Under the pieces are notes generated by a model. It did no database searches and had not been told where the DNA came from. It was given only the letters and a program-made list of their open reading frames with translations. 29,015 bases of DNA from an uncultured Dorea sp. (GTDB lineage: Bacteria > Bacillota_A > Clostridia > Lachnospirales > Lachnospiraceae). Position numbers and translations under genes: made by a program. Below, in pieces: positions 6,349 to 13,778 of this stretch (position 1 is its first letter; the number at the start of each line of letters is the position of its first letter). The stretch spans positions 1 to 29,015 of the forward strand of contig CAJTRM010000033.1 in the NCBI GenBank assembly GCA_910578865.1. Direction: 5' to 3'.

Positions 6349-7628
6349 TGGAAGATGTGAAATGGTTGCTTAGAAGATGTGGCCTTCCGATTTTGCTGCT
6401 GTTGTTTTTTGTGATAGCGAGAGTGTTCTGTTGGGGAAAAATACATGCAGAAAAGCAAAAGGTGGCAGAAGAAGTATGGGAGCCACCTGTAGAAATCGAA
6501 AATAACGAAGCAGAAACAGAAGAAGCCGAGGATGCGGAAACTTCCACAGAGTCAGCATATAGGTTCATTCCGCAAGCCAGTGTTGATCTCCTTTCAGAAG
6601 AGGAGAAGAAGCAGCTGCAGAGTACGGTTTTGTCAGCAGCAGAATCGGTCAGAGAAATCTATAAAGATAATGTAATTGTAGATGCACCAAGCTACTCTTC
6701 CGGTATTAACGAATTTACCAACGAGCAGAGGAAAGCCGTGGTGGAACAATTGGGCAGAGGCGGGTTGGTAAGTGTTGAAGAAGAGTCTTCTATGCAAAAT
6801 CATGATGCAATTGAAGCGTTTTACGCAGATTACTTGAATGGACAGGACTCGATGGTTACGGTATTTGAAGTGCATAGAGATGGAATGATTGGAGCAGTTA
6901 CGTTTATTTATCGGAAGGAGCAGCTACAGACCTATTACATAGGAGTTCGGTGGAAGGAAGGCGGTATGCCGGAGATACAGGGAACTTCGGTATGTAATGT
7001 GGCTGAAATTAAACTTACGGAAAAAGGGTATTTTATTTATGAATATGAATATGTGATTGCACATGCAAGTTTAAGACAGTATTGGAGAATAGAACCGCTT
7101 CCGGAAGATTGCCGGGAACTGACGGAGAAATACATATCAGGACTAAGCTATGTGAATTATAATGTGCTTGTTACGAACTGGGACAGCAGTAACGTGGAGG
7201 ACATTCTGATGCCTTGTATGTATGAAGATATCTATCGGATTTATACGGGCAAGAATCTGAAAACGGAAGGTTGGAAAATTCCGTCGGAGGAATACGAAAA
7301 GGTAATGACTACCTATTTTCCGGTATCTGTAGAACAGTTGAGAGAGCATTGTGGATATGATGAGAGCAGCGACAGCTATGAATATGAGATGATTTATGCC
7401 AGTCCATACCCACCTTTTGGAGAAGTAGTTGACTATACAAAAAATGCGGATGGAACAATTACACTTATCGTGGATGGAGTTTGGCCGGATTATAATTCTG
7501 ATCTCGCTTTTCGGAATACGGTTGTGGTCCAGCTATTTGAAGATGAAACATTCCGGTATCTTTCTAACTCTATAGAGGAAATAGAATTGGAACTGCCGCC
7601 GATAGCAAGAAAAGAAGGAGCGTTATAA
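6348..7628 (+). CDS. Membrane-anchored extracellular protein, possibly DUF6070-like
   Basis: 426 aa from ATG 6348. This start is preferred over upstream TTG 6300 because GGAGG sits ten bases before it and it follows the small ORF stop. One transmembrane helix near the N-terminus (LPILLLLFFVIARVFCWG) is followed by an acidic, Glu-rich linker (about 45-70) and a long soluble domain of alternating strands with many Tyr and Trp. The orientation suggests the domain is outside the cell. I recall similar Lachnospiraceae proteins labelled DUF6070, but this is uncertain. It ends two bases before the next gene and shares its operon. Function unknown. Confidence 0.7.
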   Translation: MEDVKWLLRRCGLPILLLLFFVIARVFCWGKIHAEKQKVAEEVWEPPVEIENNEAETEEAEDAETSTESAYRFIPQASVDLLSEEEKKQLQSTVLSAAESVREIYKDNVIVDAPSYSSGINEFTNEQRKAVVEQLGRGGLVSVEEESSMQNHDAIEAFYADYLNGQDSMVTVFEVHRDGMIGAVTFIYRKEQLQTYYIGVRWKEGGMPEIQGTSVCNVAEIKLTEKGYFIYEYEYVIAHASLRQYWRIEPLPEDCRELTEKYISGLSYVNYNVLVTNWDSSNVEDILMPCMYEDIYRIYTGKNLKTEGWKIPSEEYEKVMTTYFPVSVEQLREHCGYDESSDSYEYEMIYASPYPPFGEVVDYTKNADGTITLIVDGVWPDYNSDLAFRNTVVVQLFEDETFRYLSNSIEEIELELPPIARKEGAL

Positions 7629-7630
7629 CA

Positions 7631-8023
7631 ATGAAGAAATTTTTGAAAATTATACTGTGTACTATGGGTTCATTTATTGCACTGATTGTAGTATTTTGGC
7701 TTTGCATTTCGTATACAGTAAATTATAAAAAGACAACTTGTGATACATCTATTTCACCAGATGGAAAATACGAATTGCAGCTTCAGGCTGTTGGAGAACC
7801 AGACTGGCCTTTTGGTTCGGCGAGTGGGCGGTTAGTTTTTAAAGAAGGGAAAGATAAAATTTCTCAAACGGAATTTGAATTGAGAAATGACGGTAGAAAA
7901 ATCAGCAGTAATTGTTGGGAAGTTACATGGTACGAGAATTATGTACAAGTAATTTTGTCAGGTGAGGAACAATCTGATGAGCGGTTTATTCTGTATTTCA
8001 ATGGAGAAACGGATACTCAGTAG
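7631..8023 (+). CDS. Small membrane-anchored hypothetical protein
   Basis: 130 aa. AAGGAG at the end of the previous gene serves as ribosome site. Residues 5-28 (LKIILCTMGSFIALIVVFWLCI) are one hydrophobic helix. The remaining 100 residues are a predicted all-beta domain starting ISPDGKYELQLQAVGEPDWPFGS. The SPDGKYE opening is common in extracytoplasmic beta-propeller-like or lipoprotein domains, but here there is only a single unit. It forms a two-gene operon with the larger anchored protein and probably acts with it at the cell surface. No family recognised with confidence. Confidence 0.7.
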   Translation: MKKFLKIILCTMGSFIALIVVFWLCISYTVNYKKTTCDTSISPDGKYELQLQAVGEPDWPFGSASGRLVFKEGKDKISQTEFELRNDGRKISSNCWEVTWYENYVQVILSGEEQSDERFILYFNGETDTQ

Positions 8024-8037
8024 TTGGTGGTAACAGA

Positions 8038-8217
8038 TGCAGCGGCTGGCTAACGTGCTCATTTCCCGTTCCTGTAAGGACAGGCCGCTCCGCTTGTAGA
8101 TATCTCCGCGTGCAAATTCAACAATATATCTCCCAAGATCAGGGGAGATTGTTTCCAGTGACTGGCTGACTGCTTCACTGCCTTTTCCATGCCTGTATGT
8201 AATTTTGTTTTATCCAT
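8038..8217 (-). pseudogene. Carboxymuconolactone-decarboxylase-like gene, frameshifted fragment
   Basis: On the minus strand ATG 8217 opens MDKTKLHTGMEKAV. After a frame change near 8175 the sequence continues as SLETISPDLGRYIVEFARGD and then IYKRSGLSLQEREMSTLAS, close to 8038. This matches the first half of the CMD/AhpD-like family (GDIYSRPGLxLKxREM). The second half, with the CxxxH redox site, is gone. It lies divergent from a MerR remnant, a common gene pair in Firmicutes, so both probably decayed together. Confidence 0.6.
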
Positions 8218-8253
8218 TTCTTTTCTTCGCCTTGTCTGGTAAACTGGTCTTAT

Positions 8254-8440
8254 GAAACAATTACACGGTCCTATTATGAGAAGAAAGGACTGCTTCGTGT
8301 AAGCCGGGACAGTGTTGGAAGACAGGATTACAGTGTGGACGCTATAGAATGGGGAAAGTTTATTCAGTGTCTGAAAGTTACCAGAATGATACTCCGGGTT
8401 ATTAAGTATCATTCTGATCTGCGGTATTTATCAGGAGAGA
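8254..8440 (+). pseudogene. MerR-family regulator remnant, in frame with the downstream hydrolase
   Basis: The frame reads ETITRSYYEKKGLLRVSRDS, then GRQDYSVDAIEWGKFIQCLK and RVIKYHSDLRYLSGEN. This is the MerR helix-turn-helix wing region (TxRYYExxGLL...R.Y...DIxWLxFI). The first HTH helix and the C-terminal sensor part are missing. There is no start codon before the GTG at 8335. The frame stays open into the alpha/beta-hydrolase gene, so translation from 8335 would give a hybrid; the hydrolase's own ATG at 8452 is more likely used. Confidence 0.6.
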
Positions 8441-8451
8441 ATAAGCGGAAA

Positions 8452-9144
8452 ATGAAAAAGTTAAGAATTTCAATAAAAGATATTCCTGCAATTATTTGGG
8501 GAGAAGAATCAGAGAAAGTATATATTTATGTTCATGGAAAAATGTCCTGCAAAGAGTACGCGGAGGTTTTTGCGGAAATTGCAGAGAAAAAAGGTTATCA
8601 GACACTTAGCTTTGATTTGCCGGAGCATGGGGAAAGAACAGATGGTAACAATCGGTGTGATATATGGAATGGGATTCATGATTTGAATGTGATTGCAGAT
8701 TATGTATTTTCGAAATGGAATCATGTGTTTCTCTACGCGTGCAGTCTGGGAGCTTATTTTAGCCTGCATACTTATTCAGAAAGAAAAATAGAAAAATGTC
8801 TATTTCATTCACCTGTAGTTGATATGGAATATCTGATCCAGCAAATGCTTTTATGGTTCCAGGTTACGGAAGAAAGACTGTGTATTGAAAAAGAGATATC
8901 AACACCTGTTGATATATTGAGATGGGACTATTATCAGTATGTGAAGGAACATCCCATTTGTAATTGGGATATTCCGACTGCAATTCTTTATGGAGGGAAA
9001 GATAACATGCAATCGGCAGAAGTAGTTCAGAACTTTGTGAAGAAGTATGCGTGTGATTTAACAATTTCTTGGGACAGCGAACACGCATTTATGCAGGACG
9101 GTGATAGCAGCATTATTAAAAAATGGTTGGAGAAAAATATATAG
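8452..9144 (+). CDS. Alpha/beta-hydrolase fold protein
   Basis: 230 aa from ATG 8452; AGGAGAG lies 13 bases upstream, which is long, so an upstream start in the MerR remnant is possible. YIYVHGKMSCKEY forms the oxyanion strand-loop and LSFDLPEHGERT the next strand. The nucleophile elbow is YACSLGAYF with Ser98, where Ala replaces the usual first Gly of GxSxG. Asp184 (YGGKDNM) and His211 (SEHAFM) complete the triad. It is probably a cytoplasmic esterase or acyl hydrolase of unknown substrate. No signal peptide. A GNAT gene follows 41 bases later on the same strand. Confidence 0.82.
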   Translation: MKKLRISIKDIPAIIWGEESEKVYIYVHGKMSCKEYAEVFAEIAEKKGYQTLSFDLPEHGERTDGNNRCDIWNGIHDLNVIADYVFSKWNHVFLYACSLGAYFSLHTYSERKIEKCLFHSPVVDMEYLIQQMLLWFQVTEERLCIEKEISTPVDILRWDYYQYVKEHPICNWDIPTAILYGGKDNMQSAEVVQNFVKKYACDLTISWDSEHAFMQDGDSSIIKKWLEKNI

Positions 9145-9185
9145 ATTTGGGGGTACTATAAAGAAATAGAAATACAGGAGTTATG

Positions 9186-9665
9186 ATGAATATGGAATTT
9201 GTTTATAAAAAAGCAGGTCTGGAAGACATAGAATTGCTGGTTAAAACAAGGATTGAAGTATTGCGTGCGGCGAACGGTCTGAGTGATGATACAGAGATGC
9301 AGCGTGTAGAACAGCAGTCGAGGGAATATTATGAAGAGTGCCTGCAGGCAGAAACACATATCGCATATCTCGTCTTTGATCGAGAGAGGTTTATCGGTGC
9401 AGGAGGAGTCAGCTTTTTCAGGGTAATGCCTACCTATCATAATCCGACAGGATGGAAAGCATATATTATGAATATGTATACGAATCCGAATTACAGACGA
9501 AAGGGGATTGCGTACCATACGTTGGAGCTTTTGATAGAAGAAGCGAAGAGTAAAGGTGTAAGACATATTTCATTAGAGGCAACGTATATGGGAAGATTTT
9601 TGTATGAACGCTATGGCTTTGTGAGCATGAAGGATGAGATGGAACTTCCAGAAGACCGTTTGTAA
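9186..9665 (+). CDS. GNAT-family N-acetyltransferase
   Basis: 159 aa. Three ATGs (9183, 9186, 9192) follow the GGAG at 9177-9180; 9186 is preferred because 9183 is too close to the site. The acetyl-CoA pyrophosphate loop is NPNYRRKGIAYHTLELL (R-x-x-G-x-A), preceded by the beta-4 strand AYIMNMYT. The C-terminal RFLYERYGFVSMKDEMEL is the usual alpha4-beta7 ending. It likely acetylates an amine on a small molecule or protein; the substrate is not evident. It may be co-transcribed with the hydrolase. Confidence 0.85.
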   Translation: MNMEFVYKKAGLEDIELLVKTRIEVLRAANGLSDDTEMQRVEQQSREYYEECLQAETHIAYLVFDRERFIGAGGVSFFRVMPTYHNPTGWKAYIMNMYTNPNYRRKGIAYHTLELLIEEAKSKGVRHISLEATYMGRFLYERYGFVSMKDEMELPEDRL

Positions 9666-9732
9666 AAGGAATATACTATGAAGAGGAAATAAAGTGATCA
9701 GATACTTGGAAGATTTTAAAAGAGATATCCTG

Positions 9733-9761
9733 TTGCCCTCATTGCATGAAATAGATATAAT
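9733..9761 (+). promoter_or_regulatory. Promoter of the methyltransferase gene
   Basis: TTGCCC at 9733-9738, an exact 17-base spacer and TATAAT at 9756-9761, 43 bases before the TTG start at 9805. Confidence 0.65.
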
Positions 9762-9804
9762 ATAGTCGGAATATTACTGCCATTGGTTCAAGGAGGGGTG
9801 AATT

Positions 9805-10446
9805 TTGGGAAAAAGGACGGAACAGTCTAAAAAAGTATATAATGAGATGGCCTGGAAATATGAATCTGCCCCGGAGGGCAATTACACGAGACCCCATAAA
9901 GAAGAGATTATTAAAAAGATTGTGCTCCGGGATGGAGACAAAATTCTGGACGTTGCCTGCGGTAACGGGTATCTGCTCGGGGAACTTTCAAAAAAGGCGA
10001 GGGTCAGTGCTTTCGGCGTGGATATTTCTGAAAATATGGTTGCCGCTGCCAGAGAAAGATATCCGGCTTGTACATTTGCGGTGGGCTCCTGTATCCCTCT
10101 TCGTTTTGCAGATGAGAGTATGGATGTCATAACGGTGTCTTGTGCATTTCATCATTTTGAAACGCCGCAGGCCTTTGCCAATGAATGTATGCGTGTGTTG
10201 AAGAAGAACGGCAAGCTATATATTGCCGAACCATTTATCCCTCCTGTGGTGCGGTGGTTTGCCAATATGGTAATCGTCCCTTTTTCAAAAAAAGGCGATG
10301 TGAGAGTGTACGATCAGAGGGAACTTCAATTATTTTTTGAATTGGCTGGATTTACTGATATGGAATCTTACACGGCAGGTACAGTGTTGTTTTTTTCGGC
10401 AAGAAAGAAGAATGATCCGGATAATGTTCGGATTGGCAGGAGATAA
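9805..10446 (+). CDS. Class I SAM-dependent methyltransferase
   Basis: 213 aa with a TTG start at 9805, chosen because AGGAGGGG lies at 9791-9798; no ATG fits better. Motif I is ILDVACGNGYLLGEL, the acidic strand-2 end is FGVDISENM, and SCAFHHFE and VLKKNGKLYIAEP are the motif II/III strands of the Methyltransf_11 fold. It resembles UbiE/BioC-like small-molecule methyltransferases; the substrate is unknown. Own promoter upstream and a hairpin terminator just after the stop suggest a single-gene unit. Confidence 0.87.
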   Translation: MGKRTEQSKKVYNEMAWKYESAPEGNYTRPHKEEIIKKIVLRDGDKILDVACGNGYLLGELSKKARVSAFGVDISENMVAAARERYPACTFAVGSCIPLRFADESMDVITVSCAFHHFETPQAFANECMRVLKKNGKLYIAEPFIPPVVRWFANMVIVPFSKKGDVRVYDQRELQLFFELAGFTDMESYTAGTVLFFSARKKNDPDNVRIGRR

Positions 10447-10449
10447 TAG

Positions 10450-10513
10450 ATAACAGGCGTATTTTAATGGATGGAGTTCAGCCATGCCATTTATAATTGC
10501 CTGTTATTTTTTT
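10450..10513 (+). terminator. Stem-loop with nested hairpin and T run
   Basis: ATAACAGGC (10450-10458) pairs with GCCTGTTAT (10499-10507), followed by six T. The 40-base loop contains a smaller ATGG-x-TGG / CCA-xx-CCAT hairpin. It terminates the methyltransferase transcript. Because the next gene's ribosome site starts only a few bases later, it could also attenuate read-through into the flavoprotein gene. Confidence 0.6.
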
Positions 10514-10524
10514 GTGGGGAGGCT

Positions 10525-11424
10525 ATGGATGTGTATGATATGATAATTATCGGTGCAGGACCGGCTGGTATTAGCGCGGCTGTTTATGGGAAAAGCAGAG
10601 GGAAAAAGGTTCTGGTGCTGGAAAAAAAGCAGGTAGGCGGTTTGATCGGAACAGTTTCTACAGTTACGCACTATACGGCGGTCATGCAGGAAGAATCCGG
10701 TCAGACATTTGCTGATCGGATGAAAGAGCAGGCTCTTGGCGCCGGTGTGGAGATCCGATATGAAAATGTAACCGGGACAAAGCTTTCAGGTGAAATAAAG
10801 AAAGTCGTTACAGACAAAGGAAACTATGAATCTAAAACTTTAATTTTGGCAAATGGCGGCTCCGGCCGTATGCTGGACATTCCGGGAGAAGGTCTGAAGG
10901 GTGTCAGACTAAATGCGCCCAAGGACGGCCTGGATTATAAGGGCAAGAATGTATATGTCATCGGCGGTGCAGACGGAGCAGTCAAAGAAGCTCTTTACCT
11001 GGCCGGTATAGCTGCAAAAGTAACAATTGTATGTGTGGAGGATGAACTTGTGTGCATACAGGAGTTCAAGGATAAAATTGCTGACTGTGATAATATTGAA
11101 GTCATGCCCCATAGGAGCCTTACGGCAGTATATGGCGGAGAAGCAGCAGAAGAGCTGGAATTTACAGATAACAAAACAGGAAAAAAACAGACGGTAAAAG
11201 ATGCCGGGTGCGGAGTGTTTGTATATGCGGGGATTGTCCCGAATACGCAGATGTATACAGAATTAAGGTTAGAAGGCGGCTATATTCCGGTTGACGATGC
11301 CATGCAGACGGAGATCCCGGGAGTATTTGCGGCAGGAGATATCTGCGTGAAGAACGTAAGGCAGGTAGCGACGGCAGTTGCCGATGGCGCGATCGCCGGT
11401 ATCCGGGCAGCGGCAATGTGTTGA
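10525..11424 (+). CDS. Thioredoxin-reductase-like flavoprotein without the CxxC redox pair
   Basis: 299 aa from ATG 10525, where GGGGAGG is correctly placed; an upstream in-frame ATG at 10471 falls inside the hairpin and is unlikely. The FAD site is MIIIGAGPAGISAAVYGKSR, the NADPH site is YVIGGADGAVKEALYL, and the C-terminal FAD motif is GVFAAGDICVK. In true thioredoxin reductases a CATC/CxxC pair precedes the NADPH domain; here that place reads LNAPKDGLDYKG, with no Cys. It therefore cannot reduce thioredoxin by the usual dithiol relay. It may act as an NAD(P)H-flavin, ferredoxin or flavodoxin reductase (TrxR-like FNR type). The physiological partner is unknown; a flavodoxin is encoded about 5 kb away. 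Confidence 0.85.
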   Translation: MDVYDMIIIGAGPAGISAAVYGKSRGKKVLVLEKKQVGGLIGTVSTVTHYTAVMQEESGQTFADRMKEQALGAGVEIRYENVTGTKLSGEIKKVVTDKGNYESKTLILANGGSGRMLDIPGEGLKGVRLNAPKDGLDYKGKNVYVIGGADGAVKEALYLAGIAAKVTIVCVEDELVCIQEFKDKIADCDNIEVMPHRSLTAVYGGEAAEELEFTDNKTGKKQTVKDAGCGVFVYAGIVPNTQMYTELRLEGGYIPVDDAMQTEIPGVFAAGDICVKNVRQVATAVADGAIAGIRAAAMC

Positions 11425-11563
11425 GATTGAAGACAAAGAACTTTTGGAACTCACTGCCGATACGGCCACCAAAAAAATGAAAGAAAAAGCAATCGAAATG
11501 AACGCGGATGCGATCGTTGGGATCCACTATTTATTTACGAAGCCCCCCTCAGTTATCTTATAA
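11420..11563 (+). pseudogene. YbjQ/DUF74-like C-terminal fragment
   Basis: In the +2 frame, overlapping the flavoprotein stop, the sequence reads VEIEDKELLELTADTATKKM, then KEKAIEMNADAIVGIHYLFT, and stops at 11563. The KxMxEKAxExxADAIVGI pattern is the C-terminal part of YbjQ-type proteins. The N-terminal strand region is missing and no ribosome site is present. It looks like a leftover fused to the end of the flavoprotein gene by deletion. Confidence 0.45.
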
Positions 11564-11577
11564 CCGGAGGAGGGCTT
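11540..11577. terminator. Terminator between the convergent flavoprotein and glgX genes
   Basis: AAGCCC-CCTC-GTTAT on the left pairs with ATAAC-GAGG-GGGCTT on the right with two small mismatches, followed by TTTT. An A-poor 5' side makes it mainly a plus-strand terminator, but it lies where both convergent transcripts end. Confidence 0.65.
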
Positions 11578-11598
11578 TTGCTGTAGGGGTACGGTCTT

Positions 11599-13704
11599 TT
11601 ATTTTCCGATCAGTACCATAACACTTCTTGCATGTATCAGGAAGGTGTCTCTGTTTACCGGACGGCGTGTCTGTTCTTCCCTCCACGTATCCACGGCGAT
11701 TTCCCACCACATGGATGCAGGAAGCTTTGGAAGTTTCACCTCTAAATCCTCCCAGTAGGCATTGGAAGCAACATAGATGACCTGCGGCCCCGTGCCGGAT
11801 GCCTGTCCGGCAAACATCACCCCTGCATACCTGTCATATTCCTGAAACTGCGAGCACCAGGGGTCAGTGCCGTGGAAGCTTACATCCGGAAGCCCGCAGA
11901 CGCCGTCGCTGATGTTGGTGCGGAGCAGACGATGTTCTTTGCGGAACCGTATCATATATTGGAAAAAATCAAAAACATCATGGTATTTCTCTAATCGTTC
12001 CCAGTCAAGCCAGGATATGATGCTGTCGTGGCAGTAAGCATTGTTATTGCCGAACTGTGTGTTGCAGAATTCATCTCCGGCAAGAAACATGGGAATTCCC
12101 CTGCTGCACATAAGAAGGGCAAAGGCATTTTTTATCATGCGTTTTCTGAGGGAGCGGATCTCCGGGCTGTCGGTTTCTCCTTCTGCGCCGCAGTTCCAGC
12201 TGTTATTGTCATTGGCTCCGTCCGTATTATTCCAGCCGTTTGCTTCGTTGTGTTTCTCGTTGTAGGAAAAAAGGTCATATAAAGTGAAACCGTCATGGCA
12301 TGTAATAAAATTCACAGAGGCATTTTGGCGGGAATTTGCCTCATAAATGTCTCTGGAACCGGCGATGCGGAGCGAGGCAGCCTGAGCCAGACCGGCATCA
12401 CCTTTCAGGTAGCGCCGCATATCGTCCCGGTATCTTCCGTTCCATTCAGCCCAGCGGTTCCAGGCCGGGAATGTTCCTACCTGGTACAGTCCGCCGGCGT
12501 CCCATGCCTCGGCGATCAGCTTGACATCCCCCAGAATCGGATCAAATGCAAGAGACTGCAGGAGCGGCGGCTCCATCATGGGAGATCCGTCCTCGTTCCG
12601 GCCCAGTATGGAGGCAAGGTCAAACCGGAAACCGTTGATCCGGTAGGTTGTAACCCAGTAACGCAGACAGTTTAAGATCATCTGACGCACAATCGGGTGA
12701 TTGCAGTTCAGGGAATTTCCGCAGCCGCTGAAATTATAATAACTTCCGTCCGGTGTCAGCATGTAGTAAATATTATTGTCAAAACCTTTAAAGGAGAAGA
12801 ACGGTCCTTGCTCATTGCCTTCTGCGGTATGGTTAAAGACAACATCCAGAAATACTTCAATTCCGTGCTGATTGAAGGTCCGGATCAGGTTTTTCAGTTC
12901 ATTTCCCTCACGGTTATATTCGGTGCTGGCTGTGTAGCTCGTGTTTGGGGAAAAAAAGCTGACGGTATTGTAGCCCCAGTAATTATACAGTTTTTTTCCA
13001 TCGACTTCCCGGTAGTCCTGCATTTCATCAAATTCAAAGATGGGCATCAGTTCTACCACATTGACGCCAAGCTCCAAAAGATAGGGAAGCTTTTCCATCA
13101 GTCCTGCGAACGTTCCGGGTTTTGCCACGCCGGAAGAGCCATGCATGGTAAAACCCCGGACATGAAGCTCATATATGATCAGATCCTCCATAGGAAGAAG
13201 CGGCGGCCTCATATCCTCCCAGTCAAAATCATCCTTTACAACCCTTGCTTTATAATGCTGGCTGCGGGGCGAAGTAGAGCCCCATCGGCTCTGGCCGGTT
13301 ACAGCCTTGGCGTAAGGATCCAGAAGGTATTTGTGTTTGTTGAAGATCAGCCCTTTCTGTGGTTCATATGGTCCGTCTACGCGGTAAGCGTACTCGAACT
13401 CTTCAATATTCAGTTTGAAAACGATCATGGAATATACATTTCCTATCCGGTAATGTGCCGGGAAAGGAAGCACTGCAAAAGGCTCCTGCTCCTCTCGTTT
13501 GAAAAGAAGCAGCTCAATAGAGGAGGCATTGTGAGAATAGACTGTAAAATTAACACCTCCGGGAATTGCGGTGGCTCCGTTGGTTTCATAAAATCCCGGA
13601 CGGACATCAAAACCGTCAATATGGTCCATGGGAACAAGGTGTATGGTGCGGGGAAGGTTAAGGGCCGTTACTTTTGTACTGTTTTCTTTCATTATTTCTT
13701 TCAT
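11599..13704 (-). CDS. glgX: Glycogen debranching enzyme, GlgX/isoamylase type (GH13)
   Basis: 701 aa from the ATG at 13704, which has AAAGGACGGAG before it; an in-frame ATG at 13725 has no ribosome site. An N-terminal CBM48-like beta domain (NFTVYSHNASSIELLLF, YAYRVDGPYEP) precedes the GH13 barrel. Region I is VFLDVVFNHT, region II GFRFDLAS (nucleophile Asp362), region III LIAEAWDAGG (acid Glu399), and region IV FITCHDG (Asp471). A C-terminal beta domain ends the protein. It should cleave alpha-1,6 branches of glycogen or limit dextrin in the cytoplasm. No other glycogen gene is adjacent, so it is probably transcribed alone from the 53-base gap after the kinase gene. Confidence 0.9.
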   Translation of the reverse strand: MKEIMKENSTKVTALNLPRTIHLVPMDHIDGFDVRPGFYETNGATAIPGGVNFTVYSHNASSIELLLFKREEQEPFAVLPFPAHYRIGNVYSMIVFKLNIEEFEYAYRVDGPYEPQKGLIFNKHKYLLDPYAKAVTGQSRWGSTSPRSQHYKARVVKDDFDWEDMRPPLLPMEDLIIYELHVRGFTMHGSSGVAKPGTFAGLMEKLPYLLELGVNVVELMPIFEFDEMQDYREVDGKKLYNYWGYNTVSFFSPNTSYTASTEYNREGNELKNLIRTFNQHGIEVFLDVVFNHTAEGNEQGPFFSFKGFDNNIYYMLTPDGSYYNFSGCGNSLNCNHPIVRQMILNCLRYWVTTYRINGFRFDLASILGRNEDGSPMMEPPLLQSLAFDPILGDVKLIAEAWDAGGLYQVGTFPAWNRWAEWNGRYRDDMRRYLKGDAGLAQAASLRIAGSRDIYEANSRQNASVNFITCHDGFTLYDLFSYNEKHNEANGWNNTDGANDNNSWNCGAEGETDSPEIRSLRKRMIKNAFALLMCSRGIPMFLAGDEFCNTQFGNNNAYCHDSIISWLDWERLEKYHDVFDFFQYMIRFRKEHRLLRTNISDGVCGLPDVSFHGTDPWCSQFQEYDRYAGVMFAGQASGTGPQVIYVASNAYWEDLEVKLPKLPASMWWEIAVDTWREEQTRRPVNRDTFLIHARSVMVLIGK

Positions 13705-13778
13705 TTTCTCCGTCCTTTCTTTCATTATATATCGGCCATCTGAGAGAAACTATAATATTTCAAAGGGTTTTATGAAAC

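Noticed and set aside
9692..9763. Short GTG-started frame (IRYLEDFKRDILLPSLHEID)
   Set aside because: It overlaps the methyltransferase promoter -10 box and is only 23 codons; probably chance or old debris.
12697..13743. 348-codon plus-strand open frame
   Set aside because: It lies fully antisense to glgX, has no ribosome site and a low-complexity, Cys/His/Phe-rich translation; it is a shadow of the GC-rich glgX gene.
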